From the NCBI RefSeq assembly GCF_001584185.1, contig NZ_CP013234.1, positions 1,798,001 through 1,862,000 on the forward strand: 64,000 nucleotides of DNA, read 5' to 3'. The DNA is from Collimonas pratensis (GTDB lineage: Bacteria; Pseudomonadota; Gammaproteobacteria; Burkholderiales; Burkholderiaceae_D). Under the pieces are notes generated by a model, which saw only the letters and a program-made list of their open reading frames with translations, did no database searches and was not told where the DNA came from. Of this stretch, positions 7,240 through 16,361 are shown piece after piece; the stretch's first letter is position 1, and each line of letters opens with the position of its first letter. The translations under genes and the position numbers were made by a program.

Positions 7240-10068
7240 ATGACAAAACTCGACCTTTCGCGTCGCAGTTTTTTGAAGGCCAGCGTCGTCGCCGGCGTCT
7301 CGGTGTACGTAGCGCCCATGGGCGGCAAGGCATTCGCCGCCCTGTTTGAAGAAAAAATCCTGACGCCCATCCAGTGGGACAGCGGCAACGGTCAGGTCAA
7401 GTTTCGTATCGACGGCATTGCCAAGGTCACCGGCGCCAAAGTGTTCGCGCGCGATGTCCGCGCCCGCGACATGCCGCACTGGCCGAACCAGCAAGCCCAT
7501 GCTTTCATCCTGCGCGCCACCAAGGCCGACCGCAGCTTCCTCGGCGTCGACCTCAGCCTGCTCGGCGACGATTTGAAACCGGACCGCGTGATCAGCGCCG
7601 CCGACCTGGCGCGCGACGGCATTGCCTTCCCAGCCTTCTACGGCGAAGACATGCTGCTGCCGGCCGGCAAGACCCCGGCCTACCTGGGGCACGCGGTGGC
7701 GATCCTGATCTATAACGATTTCGCCCGTTTCCGCTTCGCCAAGGACAAGCTGCAATTCAAGGATGAAGTGATCCAATACGGTCCGGTCACCGGTCCGCTG
7801 GAGCGCGATCCCTGGGGCACCTTCCGCTTCGTGCGGGTGGGCGGCGCTACTTCCGCCGACGACGATGTCTTTTCCAGCCTGAAGAATGCACCGGTATTCC
7901 CGAGCATGATGCGCAAGCACCAGCCGGTCTGGCCGGACGGCCAGGAACACGGCAAGCTGGGCGAGCAAGGCATGTTCTACGCCGCCCAGATCCAGGAACA
8001 GCTGGACCATCCGCCGGCCGACTGGCTGGTCATGGAACGCAACTACAACACGCAGTCGGTGGACACTGCGGCGCTCGAGCCGGACAACGCCAACTGCTGG
8101 TACGACGCAGCCAATCAGGCCCTGCACATGGTGGTGCCGACGCAGTCGCCGGGCGAAATCGTCGACAGCACCATCGAGATGATGAAGAAGGGGAAGTTCC
8201 CTCTGAAGAAGCTGTTCCTGCATCCTTGCTACACGGTCGGCTACGGTTCCAAGGATCACTACAATTTCCCGTTCTACGGCTTGCTGACGTCGCTGTACGC
8301 CGATGGCAAACCGGTGCGCCTGGCCAATGACCGCTATGAGCAGTTCCAGACCGCGATCAAGCGCCACGCCTTCAAGATGCATTACCGCATCGCGGTCGAC
8401 CGCAAGAGCGGCCTGCTGCAATCGTTCAAGGGCGAATTCGAAGCCAACGGCGGCGGCCGCGCCAACTTCTCGCCGTCGGTGGCGATGGTGGGAGCGACGG
8501 CGGCGCAGTCGATCTATTATTTTCCGAAGAACGACCTGGCGGCAGTCGCGATTGCCAGCCGTGCGATCGACGCCGGTTCGGCGCGCGGCTACGGCACCCT
8601 GCAAAGCATGGCGGCGACCGAAATGATGATCGACGAGATGGCGGAAAAGCTGGGTCTCGACGCCATCGATTTCCGCCTCAAGAATGCACTGCGTTCCGGC
8701 ATGAAGAACACCCAGGGGGCTATTCCAGCCGGCGCCATCCGCGTCGATGAAGTGCTGGAAAAGGCCAAGCTGCATCCGCTCTGGGTCAATCGCGCCAAGA
8801 AAAAAGCAGAGTACGAAATCAGCCACCCAGGCTATCGCTATGGCGTCGGCTTCGCCTGTGTGCAGAAGGATTTCGGCACCGGCGCCGAAACTTCCTTCGC
8901 CAAGGTCGAGATCAGCGCCAACGGCCAGATCCACCTGTCGCACAGCGCTGCCGAAATCGGCACCGGCATGTCGACCTCGCAGGCGATTGCTTGCGCCAAA
9001 TGGCTGGGCAAGCCAGCCAATGAAGTGCGCACCTCGATCACCGACTGGAGCGATCTGCCGGTAGTCACCAGCGGCGATCCTTACATCATGAGCCAGGCCG
9101 AGCAAGACAAGCTGGCGGCCAATCCGCGTTGGTCGCCGGGATATTCTTCGCCATCGAGCGCCACCAATTCCGCCTTCTATTTCACTCACAGCACGCGCGA
9201 AGCGGCGCGGGTAGTGTTCATGCACGGCCTGTGGCCGGCGGCGATGGCAATCTGGAGCACGGGTATCGGCGGCGGCCAGGCGGCGCCGCTGGTGGTGCGG
9301 GTGGAAGATGCGCGCTGGGTCGACGGCAAGCTGTCGGCGGCCGGTCTGCAGGCGCTGCCTTACGAACAGCTGGTCAAGAAAGCCCATGAACTGGGGCTGG
9401 TGACTGGCGCCACGGTGCACGTCTTCAATCGCTGGCAATGGACCGAAGCCGATTTCGAGATTCTCGGCAATCTGGTGCGGGTGCCGCTCGACGGCCTCTC
9501 GGTACGCTACGGCGAAGGCGCCAGCAAGGCCCAGCAAGCCAAGATGAGCACCAGCGGCGGCTACGATGTGCTGAACCGCAAGAAGGTGCTGATCCCGCCA
9601 ACCCAGCGCAACAACGCAGCCGTGACTTACTACAGCGCGGTTGGCACCCTGGTCGAACTGGCAGTGCATGAAGCCAGCGGCAAGGTCGAGCTGCTGACCC
9701 ATCATTCGATCATGGAATGCGGCAACCAGATCTCGCCGCAACTGGTCTCCGGCCAGTTGCAGGGCGGCCTGGCGATGGGCATCGGCCATGCCTTGCACGA
9801 ATATCTGCCGCTGTACGAAGACGGCCCCGGCAACGGCAGCTGGAACTTCAACCGCTACCAGCTGCCGCGCGCCAAGGATGTCGCGGTCTGGAGCCAGACC
9901 AGCGAAGTGCTGCCGCCGCTGACCGAGACCGACCCGCCCAAGGGCATCGCCGAAGTGGTGATGATCCCGGTGGTCGGCGCTATCGTCAACGGCATCGCCA
10001 ACGCTATCGGCCACCGTTTCACCGATCTGCCGGTAACCCAACAAAATATTCAGGAGGCTCTGGCATGA
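7240..10068 (+). CDS. Molybdopterin-binding large subunit of a xanthine-dehydrogenase-family oxidoreductase (IorB-like)
   Basis: Catalytic subunit (942 aa) resembling isoquinoline 1-oxidoreductase beta and related aldehyde dehydrogenases of the xanthine oxidase family, which hydroxylate N-heterocycles or aldehydes with water. A Tat signal (SRRSFLKA at 7-14, then a hydrophobic stretch and cleavage near KAFAA) predicts folded export to the periplasm. Several glycine-rich loops expected for the cofactor are visible (GGGRANFSPS, GIGGGQAAP, GLAMGIGHALHEYLPLYEDG). The small subunit overlaps it by ATGA, and the cytochrome subunit and XdhC lie downstream. The substrate is unknown. Confidence 0.9.
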   Translation: MTKLDLSRRSFLKASVVAGVSVYVAPMGGKAFAALFEEKILTPIQWDSGNGQVKFRIDGIAKVTGAKVFARDVRARDMPHWPNQQAHAFILRATKADRSFLGVDLSLLGDDLKPDRVISAADLARDGIAFPAFYGEDMLLPAGKTPAYLGHAVAILIYNDFARFRFAKDKLQFKDEVIQYGPVTGPLERDPWGTFRFVRVGGATSADDDVFSSLKNAPVFPSMMRKHQPVWPDGQEHGKLGEQGMFYAAQIQEQLDHPPADWLVMERNYNTQSVDTAALEPDNANCWYDAANQALHMVVPTQSPGEIVDSTIEMMKKGKFPLKKLFLHPCYTVGYGSKDHYNFPFYGLLTSLYADGKPVRLANDRYEQFQTAIKRHAFKMHYRIAVDRKSGLLQSFKGEFEANGGGRANFSPSVAMVGATAAQSIYYFPKNDLAAVAIASRAIDAGSARGYGTLQSMAATEMMIDEMAEKLGLDAIDFRLKNALRSGMKNTQGAIPAGAIRVDEVLEKAKLHPLWVNRAKKKAEYEISHPGYRYGVGFACVQKDFGTGAETSFAKVEISANGQIHLSHSAAEIGTGMSTSQAIACAKWLGKPANEVRTSITDWSDLPVVTSGDPYIMSQAEQDKLAANPRWSPGYSSPSSATNSAFYFTHSTREAARVVFMHGLWPAAMAIWSTGIGGGQAAPLVVRVEDARWVDGKLSAAGLQALPYEQLVKKAHELGLVTGATVHVFNRWQWTEADFEILGNLVRVPLDGLSVRYGEGASKAQQAKMSTSGGYDVLNRKKVLIPPTQRNNAAVTYYSAVGTLVELAVHEASGKVELLTHHSIMECGNQISPQLVSGQLQGGLAMGIGHALHEYLPLYEDGPGNGSWNFNRYQLPRAKDVAVWSQTSEVLPPLTETDPPKGIAEVVMIPVVGAIVNGIANAIGHRFTDLPVTQQNIQEALA

Positions 10069-10616
10069 GCATGACCATACACCCCATCACCATGCACATC
10101 AACGGCAAGCCGGTCGGCCCGGTGCCGGTGCCGGAAGGCATCATGATGATCGATTTCCTGCACGAATACCTGGACCTGACCGGCTCGCGGCTGGGCTGCG
10201 GCCAGGGCATCTGCCGTGCTTGCGTGGTCATCCTGGACAAGCCGGACGGCAGTAGCGAAGAAGTGCGTTCCTGCATCACTGGCGCGCATTTTTTCGAGGG
10301 CAAGAAAGTCCGTACCATTGAAGGCCACGCCCAGCGCAACGAGCAGGGCGAAGTAGTGGCGCTGTCACCGATCCAGCAGAAATTCCTGGAGCATTACAGC
10401 TTCCAGTGCGGCTATTGCACGCCAGGTTTTGTCAATGCCGCTACAGTCCTGGTGGAAAAACTCAAGCGCCAGCCGGTGACCAAAGCCCAGCTCGACGACA
10501 CCATCACTGAAGGTCTGAACGACCACATCTGCCGTTGCACCGGCTACGTGCGCTACTTCGAAGCGGTCAAGGAAGTGGTGCTGAGCACGCCGGGACTGGT
10601 GAAGGACGCCAAGTGA
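10065..10616 (+). CDS. [2Fe-2S] small subunit of the molybdenum hydroxylase (IorA-like)
   Basis: Iron-sulfur subunit (183 aa) passing electrons from the molybdenum centre to the cytochrome. The N-terminal plant-type ferredoxin cluster uses cysteines 45, 50, 53 and 70; the second cluster uses 115, 118, 156 and 158 (CGYCTPG and CRCTGY), the standard pattern. ATG 10065 overlaps the stop of the large subunit (ATGA) and is preceded by CAGGAGG, so translation is coupled. It has no export signal and is probably carried out by the Tat signal of its partner, as in other heteromeric Tat substrates. Confidence 0.94.
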   Translation: MSMTIHPITMHINGKPVGPVPVPEGIMMIDFLHEYLDLTGSRLGCGQGICRACVVILDKPDGSSEEVRSCITGAHFFEGKKVRTIEGHAQRNEQGEVVALSPIQQKFLEHYSFQCGYCTPGFVNAATVLVEKLKRQPVTKAQLDDTITEGLNDHICRCTGYVRYFEAVKEVVLSTPGLVKDAK

Positions 10617-11911
10617 TGATCCAGTCTAAATATCTTCGCAGAGCCTTGGCTGGCCTGGCGCTGCCAGTACTGGCAGCAACCCTGCTGGCCGCCTGCGATA
10701 GCGGCAGCAGCAGCTCGGCTGCGGCATCCGCCCAGGGCGCTGGCCAGAGTCAGGCGAAACCCGGCAGCGCCGACCAGATTGCCCTTGGCCGTTACCTGGC
10801 CAAGGCTGCCGATTGCGCTGCCTGCCACACCACGGCCACCGGCGCGCCGTTCGCCGGCGGTGTCGAGCTGGCTTCTCCGTTCGGCAAGTTCTACGGCTCC
10901 AACATCACGCCCGACAAGGAACACGGCATCGGCAAGTGGAACGCCGACCAGTTCTACAAGGCGCTGCACGATGGCGTTACCCCGGACAAACATCTGTATC
11001 CGGCCATGCCGTATACCTCCTATCGTTCGATGACGCGCGCCGACACCGACGCGATCTACGCCTACCTGATGCAGCAGAAGCCGGTCGCCGTGCCAACCCG
11101 TGCTGCGGACCTCAGCTTCCCGTACAACATGCGCTTCGGCATGATGTTCTGGAATGTGCCTTTCCTGAAGAATCAGTTGACCGATGCCTCCAGCGGCAAG
11201 TCGGCCATGTGGCTGCGCGGCCAATACCTGAGCAACGCGCTCGGCCATTGCGCCGAGTGCCACACGCCGCGCGGCGCCTTCGGCCAGCTGGACCTGTCGA
11301 AATCGCTGACCGGCGCGGCATTGGGGCGGGTGGCAGCGCCGAACATCACGCCGGCCGGCCTGGCGGCGGTGGGCTGGACGGCGGCAGACTTGCAGACCTT
11401 CTTCGCCACCGGTATCGCGCCTCAGGGTTCGGCTTATGGCGAAATGTTCCCGGTGGTGCATCTGAGCACGCAGTACCTGAGCAAGGATGACCTCACCGCA
11501 GTGACGACTTACCTGATGGGCGACCAGCCATTGCCGCCGCAGCCCGTCAAGACCATCAATGCGGACGCTATGGAACTGGATGCCGGCAAGCGCCTGTACA
11601 CCGCGGTGTGCGCCGGCTGCCATGGCTTCCAGGGCGACGGCAAGCCGCACGTGGCGGTAGCGATGAAGGGCAATTCGACGGTGCGCAACGCCGATCCGCA
11701 TAACCTGATCGTCGCCATGCTGGATGGGATCGAAGCGCAGAAATTTCCCGGCACCGAAAGCCTGCAGGACATGCCTGGCTTTGCCGGCCAGCTGAACGAC
11801 AAGGAACTGGCGCAGCTGTCCAATTTCCTGCGCGCGACCTGGGGCGGCCAGCCGGCCAGCATCACTGCCGATCAGGTCAAAGCTTTGAGAATGACAACTG
11901 CGGCACATTGA
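10616..11911 (+). CDS. Triheme c-type cytochrome lipoprotein
   Basis: Electron-transfer subunit of 431 aa, starting at ATG 10616 and overlapping the previous stop by one base. A lipoprotein signal with lipobox LAAC puts Cys27 at the mature end. Three heme sites follow: CAACH at 67-71, CAECH at 212-216 and CAGCH at 332-336, the layout of alcohol/aldehyde dehydrogenase cytochrome subunits (AdhB-like). It should take electrons from the iron-sulfur subunit to the respiratory chain on the periplasmic side. Confidence 0.93.
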   Translation: MIQSKYLRRALAGLALPVLAATLLAACDSGSSSSAAASAQGAGQSQAKPGSADQIALGRYLAKAADCAACHTTATGAPFAGGVELASPFGKFYGSNITPDKEHGIGKWNADQFYKALHDGVTPDKHLYPAMPYTSYRSMTRADTDAIYAYLMQQKPVAVPTRAADLSFPYNMRFGMMFWNVPFLKNQLTDASSGKSAMWLRGQYLSNALGHCAECHTPRGAFGQLDLSKSLTGAALGRVAAPNITPAGLAAVGWTAADLQTFFATGIAPQGSAYGEMFPVVHLSTQYLSKDDLTAVTTYLMGDQPLPPQPVKTINADAMELDAGKRLYTAVCAGCHGFQGDGKPHVAVAMKGNSTVRNADPHNLIVAMLDGIEAQKFPGTESLQDMPGFAGQLNDKELAQLSNFLRATWGGQPASITADQVKALRMTTAAH

Positions 11912-11914
11912 CCG

Positions 11915-11990
11915 GGTAGGGTGGGCACTTGTGCCCACGCGAAATCACGACAACTGAAGTTCACGCGTGGGCACGGGTGCCCACCCTACC
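11915..11990. repeat. Palindromic repeat GTAGGGTGGGCA, copy B
   Basis: GTAGGGTGGGCACTTGTGCC (from 11916) and its inverted partner CGCGTGGGCACGGGTGCCCACCCTACC (to 11990) flank a 20-bp centre. Each arm is itself a small palindrome around TGTGCCCAC. It sits between the cytochrome gene and xdhC. Confidence 0.82.
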
Positions 11991-12077
11991 GGCCGGCAGT
12001 TCGACAGGATCCACCGCGCAAGCGGTCGATCCTGTTTTTCATTACACTGGTGATAATTAAAAAAGGAACAAGCCGAC

Positions 12078-13079
12078 ATGAACGCAGTCGACTATCAAGT
12101 ACTGAAAAGCGCCGCCGCCTGGCTGGAGCAGGGCAAACGGGTCGCCATGGTGACCGTGGTGCGCAACTGGGGCTCGGCGCCGCGACCGCTAGGTTCGCTG
12201 TTTGCGATAAGCGATGCCGGCGATTTCACCGGTTCTGTTTCGGGCGGCTGCATTGAAGACGACCTGATGCAGCGCTTCGCCGCCGCCTTCCCGGAAAAAA
12301 TCGAGCTGGTACGTTACGGCATCAGCGCCGAGCAGATGCGCCGCTTCGGCCTGCCTTGCGGCGGCACGCTGGAACTGGTGATCGAGCCGCTCGGCTCGGC
12401 CGCTGCGCTGACCCCCTTGCTGGAGGCCGTCAGCGGTGGCCACCTTGTGCTGCGTCGCCTCGACCTGCGCAGCGGTTTGGCTACGGTGGAAGCGAGCGAT
12501 GCCGATTTTGCGCTGCGTTTCGATGAAGAAGAACTGTTGCAGGTGTTCGGTCCGCGCTGGCGTCTGCTGATCATCGGCGCCGGCCAGGTCTCGGAATATC
12601 TGGCGCAGATGGCGCCGGCGCTGGATTTCTCGGTCTACCTGAACGATCCGCGCGAAGAACAGCGCCGCAACTGGCAAGCTGACGGTGTCACCTGGCTGGA
12701 CGGCATGCCGGACGATGTCGTGCTGGCCTTCAAACCGGACCGCCGCACCGTCATCGTCACCCTTAGCCACGATCCGAAAGTGGATGACATGGCGCTGATG
12801 GAAGCGCTCAAGACCGACGCCTTCTATATCGGCGCGATCGGCTCGATGGCTAGCACTGAAGCGCGCAAGGAACGCTTGCTGACGCTGGACCTGAGCAGTG
12901 AACAGATCGCGCGCCTGCATGCGCCTATCGGCCTGCAGATCTGGAGCCGCTCGCCGGCTGAAATTGCGGTGTCGGTGCTGGCCGAGCTGGTGTTGCTGCG
13001 CAACCGCGGCAGCGTGGCCTCGTCGCCTTCCAGCTGCGCCATCGGCGCCAATGATGTGCGGATGGTCGAACGACCTTGA
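12078..13079 (+). CDS. XdhC/CoxI family molybdenum-cofactor maturation protein
   Basis: XdhC-type protein (333 aa) that binds and prepares the sulfurated molybdenum cofactor for insertion into xanthine-dehydrogenase-like enzymes. The N-terminal XdhC domain has VRNWGSAPRPLGS and SVSGGCIEDDL; the C-terminal half is a Rossmann-like domain with IIGAGQVSEYLA and the family motif IGAIGSMASTEARKERL. AAAAGGAAC precedes ATG 12078. Its place downstream of the IorAB-like genes supports a dedicated maturation role. The palindromic repeat between it and the cytochrome gene may lower co-transcription. Confidence 0.92.
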   Translation: MNAVDYQVLKSAAAWLEQGKRVAMVTVVRNWGSAPRPLGSLFAISDAGDFTGSVSGGCIEDDLMQRFAAAFPEKIELVRYGISAEQMRRFGLPCGGTLELVIEPLGSAAALTPLLEAVSGGHLVLRRLDLRSGLATVEASDADFALRFDEEELLQVFGPRWRLLIIGAGQVSEYLAQMAPALDFSVYLNDPREEQRRNWQADGVTWLDGMPDDVVLAFKPDRRTVIVTLSHDPKVDDMALMEALKTDAFYIGAIGSMASTEARKERLLTLDLSSEQIARLHAPIGLQIWSRSPAEIAVSVLAELVLLRNRGSVASSPSSCAIGANDVRMVERP

Positions 13080-13134
13080 AGCGCCGAGGCAGCTCGCTTC
13101 CGAGCGTATAAACATACAGCAAGACAGGAAACCA

Positions 13135-13464
13135 ATGAAAATGACCGACATCCCTTTCGGCACCACCGATTGGGCCAGCATTGAACGCACTGAACACAAG
13201 GGCGAAAGCGGGATGGCCTATTGGCGCACCCGCAATTTCGGCGCCATCCGGGTACGCATGGTTGAATATACGCCGGGCTACCTGGCCGACCACTGGTGCA
13301 GCAAGGGCCATGTGCTGTTCTGCCTGGAAGGCGAGCTGGAGACAGAACTCGAGGACGGCCGCAAGTTCTTGCTGAAGCCGGGCATGAGCTACCAGGTAGC
13401 GGACGGGGCCGAGCCGCACCGCTCGTTTACCGCGCTTGGCGCCACCCTTTTCGTGGTGGATTGA
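13135..13464 (+). CDS. Small cupin-fold protein (DHCW-motif type)
   Basis: A 109-aa single-domain cupin. The fragment DHWCSKGHVLFCLEGELETEL followed by GMSYQVADGAEPHRS gives the two cupin motifs; the first is the variant with a conserved Asp-His-Trp-Cys stretch used to name a family of small cupins. Histidines in both motifs suggest metal binding. It begins at ATG 13135 after CAGGAAACC, 55 bp after xdhC, so it is likely the last gene of the operon. Its role is not known; a part in cofactor or substrate handling is conjecture. Confidence 0.75.
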   Translation: MKMTDIPFGTTDWASIERTEHKGESGMAYWRTRNFGAIRVRMVEYTPGYLADHWCSKGHVLFCLEGELETELEDGRKFLLKPGMSYQVADGAEPHRSFTALGATLFVVD

Positions 13465-13544
13465 GGCTCGGATATTGCAGTGCATCCTTTACTGTAGCGC
13501 CGAAGCTGCTAGTATGAAACTAGACGATCCGCAATAAACCAGGA

Positions 13545-13570
13545 CATCGGCGGCTGGCTCGCCGCCGATG
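13545..13570. other. GC-rich hairpin upstream of tonB
   Basis: CATCGGCGGC (13545-13554) and GCCGCCGATG (13561-13570) form a perfect 10-bp stem with a 6-nt loop. No T-tract follows, so a terminator is only one possibility; it may lie in the tonB leader. Confidence 0.5.
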
Positions 13571-13613
13571 CCAGAATCGTCAAAAGGCCAGGCGAGCAGA
13601 CAGGAGTCCAGTC

Positions 13614-14282
13614 ATGGATTTCACGCTAGATCAGGAGCGGCCGACCAGGAAACTGGTCGGCGTCAGCGTAGTCGTCTTGATGCATATCGCGGTCGTCTAT
13701 GCGCTGGTGACAGGTCTGGCCCGCAAAGTCGTGGAGGTCGTCCAGGAGCCGGTGATCACCAAGATCATCGCTGAAATCAAGCCGCCACCACCACCTCCGC
13801 CGCCGCCCGAAAAACCGGCGCCGCCGCCGCCAAAATCCGCCGCGCCGCCACCGCCCTATGTGCCGCCGCCTGAAGTCAAGGTAACGCCACCGCCACAAGA
13901 AAATACGATTGCCGCCGTCACCAACGTCAAGCCGCCGACCAACGAGCTGCCGACCGCCGTCGCGCAGCCTGCCCCCGCGGCGGTTGCGGCTGCGCCCGCT
14001 GGGCCGGCGCATACCAGCGCGCGCGTGACAGGAAATTGCGAAAAGCCGGAATATCCCAGGACCTCGCTGCGCAACGAAGAACAGGGGACAGTGAATGTGA
14101 AACTGGTCATCAGCGCCGACGGCAGCGTGGCCGACGCCTCGATCGAGAAGAGCAGCGGTTTCAAGGACCTGGACCGCGCCACTTTGAAAGCCTGGAGCCT
14201 CTGCCATTTCGTCCCGGCCATGGCGGATGGCCAGCCGGTGCAGTCGGTAACCCGCATGCAGTATGTCTGGAAACTGGAGTGA
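13614..14282 (+). CDS. tonB: Energy transducer TonB
   Basis: TonB-type protein (222 aa) linking the ExbBD proton-driven motor in the inner membrane to outer-membrane receptors. One membrane segment lies near 14-36 (VGVSVVVLMHIAVVYALV) with the conserved His, then a periplasmic Pro-rich spacer (about 50-100, with runs of PPPPPPP), then the TonB C-terminal domain (about 132-222) ending TRMQYVWKLE. A GGAGTCCAGTC site precedes ATG 13614. exbB and exbD are not next to it. The C-terminal domain closely resembles that of the lipoprotein at 16358-17440. Confidence 0.92.
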   Translation: MDFTLDQERPTRKLVGVSVVVLMHIAVVYALVTGLARKVVEVVQEPVITKIIAEIKPPPPPPPPPEKPAPPPPKSAAPPPPYVPPPEVKVTPPPQENTIAAVTNVKPPTNELPTAVAQPAPAAVAAAPAGPAHTSARVTGNCEKPEYPRTSLRNEEQGTVNVKLVISADGSVADASIEKSSGFKDLDRATLKAWSLCHFVPAMADGQPVQSVTRMQYVWKLE

Positions 14283-14327
14283 GGCTGCAGGATCAGGCGG
14301 CAAGCGCCTGGCTTGCCCTTGCTGTTC

Positions 14328-15428
14328 TTATTTGTCCGCCGGCAGCTGATCGCGATACAGGTCCCAGTGATCGCTCAGTTCGCGCGTCACACGGCTGCCG
14401 ACCTTGAAGGCTGCTTCCAGCGAGGGCAGGTAGGCGGAATAACTGCCTTCGTGCTCGGCCGCCAGGCTGGCCGCGGCGCTCTTGCCGGGATACGGCATGG
14501 TGTAGTTGCTGGCAGTGCGCAGCACCAGCAGGCGGTTGAGGTCGGCGCGGCCGGCTTTGCTGAGGAAGGTCAGCGCCTGCGCGGTGCCGGTTTCTTCCAT
14601 CGCCGAGGTGGCGAAGCTGCCCTGGCCATGGGTCCAATAGTCCACCCATTTTTCCGCCCATGCATTCATCAGCTTGCCGTGCCAGAAAGTCTGGCCGGCC
14701 AGCTGGTCGCCCTTGATCACTTTCGGCGGTTGTTGCGCTGCCGGGTAGCCTGTATAGCGGCTGCGCAGTTGCCGCAGATCGGCATCATCCGCCAGCGGCG
14801 TGTCCTTGGTCAGCTGGTAGGCCCAGTTGCTCAGGCCCGGATTGAGGTGATATACCGCACCTTCATTATCGGCCGGCACCGGCTGCTGGAACGGCCGCGC
14901 CGAGCGCAGCGGGATTTTGCCGGTGGACCAGCCCTTGGGAATTTCGCGGGCGTCGATTTCATGCGACAGGTCGCCATCCACCAGCCATTCGGCCCAGGCC
15001 GCGGAACCGGCCGACATGGTGTCGGGATTGGCGCCGGCGATGCCGGCCACCAGCCAGTAAGCCTTGCTCAGGTCGAAGCGCGGGTCCATGCCGAGCGCCA
15101 TGATGCTGGCCGATGAGCGCGCCGTGCCGATGCCGGTGACGATGCCCAGCACCCCTTGCTCCGGGTTGTAGCGCAGGTTACGGTAACCCTGCGGGAAGGC
15201 GATGGTTTGCGGCAGCGGCAGGCGTTCCACCCAGGTCTGGAATTCGCCGGGCTGGTCGCCGCTGTCTGCGCCGATTTCAAACATCGTCACCACCACCACC
15301 TTGATCGGGATCGGCGCCGCCGGCGTGGCAAGCACCGGGCTTGGCGCGGGTGCCTGAGTTGCCGCTTGCGACTGCGCGGCGAGGCCGCCAAGAGCCAGGG
15401 CGAGGGTAAGGAGCTGGAAGCGGTTCAT
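14328..15428 (-). CDS. Purine nucleoside permease (NUP) family periplasmic protein
   Basis: A 366-aa protein of the nucleoside permease/NUP family, related in fold to nucleoside phosphorylases. A signal peptide covers about 1-23 (ALALGGLAAQSQA), after which the mature part begins with Pro/Ala and the motif IPIKVVVVTMFEIGAD. Further family-like stretches are GIGTARSSASIMALG and VAGIAGANPDTMSAGSAAWAEWLVDGDLSHEID. The start is ATG at 15428; an in-frame ATG far upstream (15593) lacks a signal-peptide-like start. Biochemical evidence for the family is thin, so import versus periplasmic nucleoside cleavage is unresolved. Confidence 0.8.
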   Translation of the reverse strand: MNRFQLLTLALALGGLAAQSQAATQAPAPSPVLATPAAPIPIKVVVVTMFEIGADSGDQPGEFQTWVERLPLPQTIAFPQGYRNLRYNPEQGVLGIVTGIGTARSSASIMALGMDPRFDLSKAYWLVAGIAGANPDTMSAGSAAWAEWLVDGDLSHEIDAREIPKGWSTGKIPLRSARPFQQPVPADNEGAVYHLNPGLSNWAYQLTKDTPLADDADLRQLRSRYTGYPAAQQPPKVIKGDQLAGQTFWHGKLMNAWAEKWVDYWTHGQGSFATSAMEETGTAQALTFLSKAGRADLNRLLVLRTASNYTMPYPGKSAAASLAAEHEGSYSAYLPSLEAAFKVGSRVTRELSDHWDLYRDQLPADK

Positions 15429-15731
15429 CAACAAGACCTTTATATGAAGCGTGGGAGAAAACGTGGCGGGCGGCGCCGGAAACGCAATGCAACGCATGAT
15501 TTTATCTTTTTGCCATCGTTTTGAGGCGAAATTGAAGCGGCCTGATTTGAATTTACATGCGGCACAGTGCGCTCTGTCCAGTCCTTTTGTCATTGGCTGT
15601 TTTCACGGATACCACAGTTACAAAATTGAATGTAAATCAATGTCTGTATTTATAAAACTGGTAAGTATAATTGCCCCGCGGTATTTTTTGTCCCGCTAAC
15701 CAACGCCAGCCAAAGACCAAGGAAAACTGTC

Positions 15732-16361
15732 ATGCCATTTCTTCCCCTGAATCGGGACCTGAAACGACTGCGTCGCCAAGCCAGCCTGCTATGTATCATG
15801 AGCCTCAGCCTGTTAGCCACCGGCTGCATGTCGCTCAAACAATACGTCGATCCGACCCTGCCCAAAGTCACGGTCGCAGACTTGAAGCAACCTGAAACAC
15901 GGCAGAGCGTCCAGGTATTCTTCGAATACCAGACAAAAGGGGCAACTAACGCCAAGGCGACCGAAGAAGTACGTCCGATGCTCCTGACTACCCTGAAAAA
16001 ATCCAATATGTTCAGCGATGTCGTGATGGCGCCCGCCACCGCCGACCGCAAGCTGTTTGTCACCATCAATAACGTTCCGGTGACCAAGAATCCTGCTGGC
16101 AAGGGTTTCGCGACCGGTTTGACACTGGGCCTTGCGGGCACCACGGTCACCGATGGTTTCCTGATGGACGCTGCTTATGATGTCCCGGGCCAGGCTGAGG
16201 TGAAACATAGCTATCAGCATGCCTTGCACTCGACCATCGGTAATGCCGATGGCCCGGCCAACCTGACGCCGGTGGCAAAGGGACAGGCCATGCCGCAGAT
16301 TGTGGATGGCATGGTGCTGAATCTGTTGAATGACATGAGCCGCGCAGGAGAATTGAATTGA
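15732..16361 (+). CDS. Putative lipoprotein of unknown function
   Basis: A 209-aa exported lipoprotein: positively charged start, hydrophobic core, lipobox LATGC with Cys32 as the lipidated residue and Met at +2. The mature domain alternates strands and helices (SVQVFFEYQTKG, LFVTINNVPVT) and includes a glycine-rich stretch KGFATGLTLGLAGTTVTDG. I do not recognise a family with certainty; it resembles small outer-membrane lipoproteins that include a YajG-like core. AAGGAAAACTGTC precedes ATG 15732. It is translationally coupled to the next lipoprotein gene. Confidence 0.75.
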   Translation: MPFLPLNRDLKRLRRQASLLCIMSLSLLATGCMSLKQYVDPTLPKVTVADLKQPETRQSVQVFFEYQTKGATNAKATEEVRPMLLTTLKKSNMFSDVVMAPATADRKLFVTINNVPVTKNPAGKGFATGLTLGLAGTTVTDGFLMDAAYDVPGQAEVKHSYQHALHSTIGNADGPANLTPVAKGQAMPQIVDGMVLNLLNDMSRAGELN

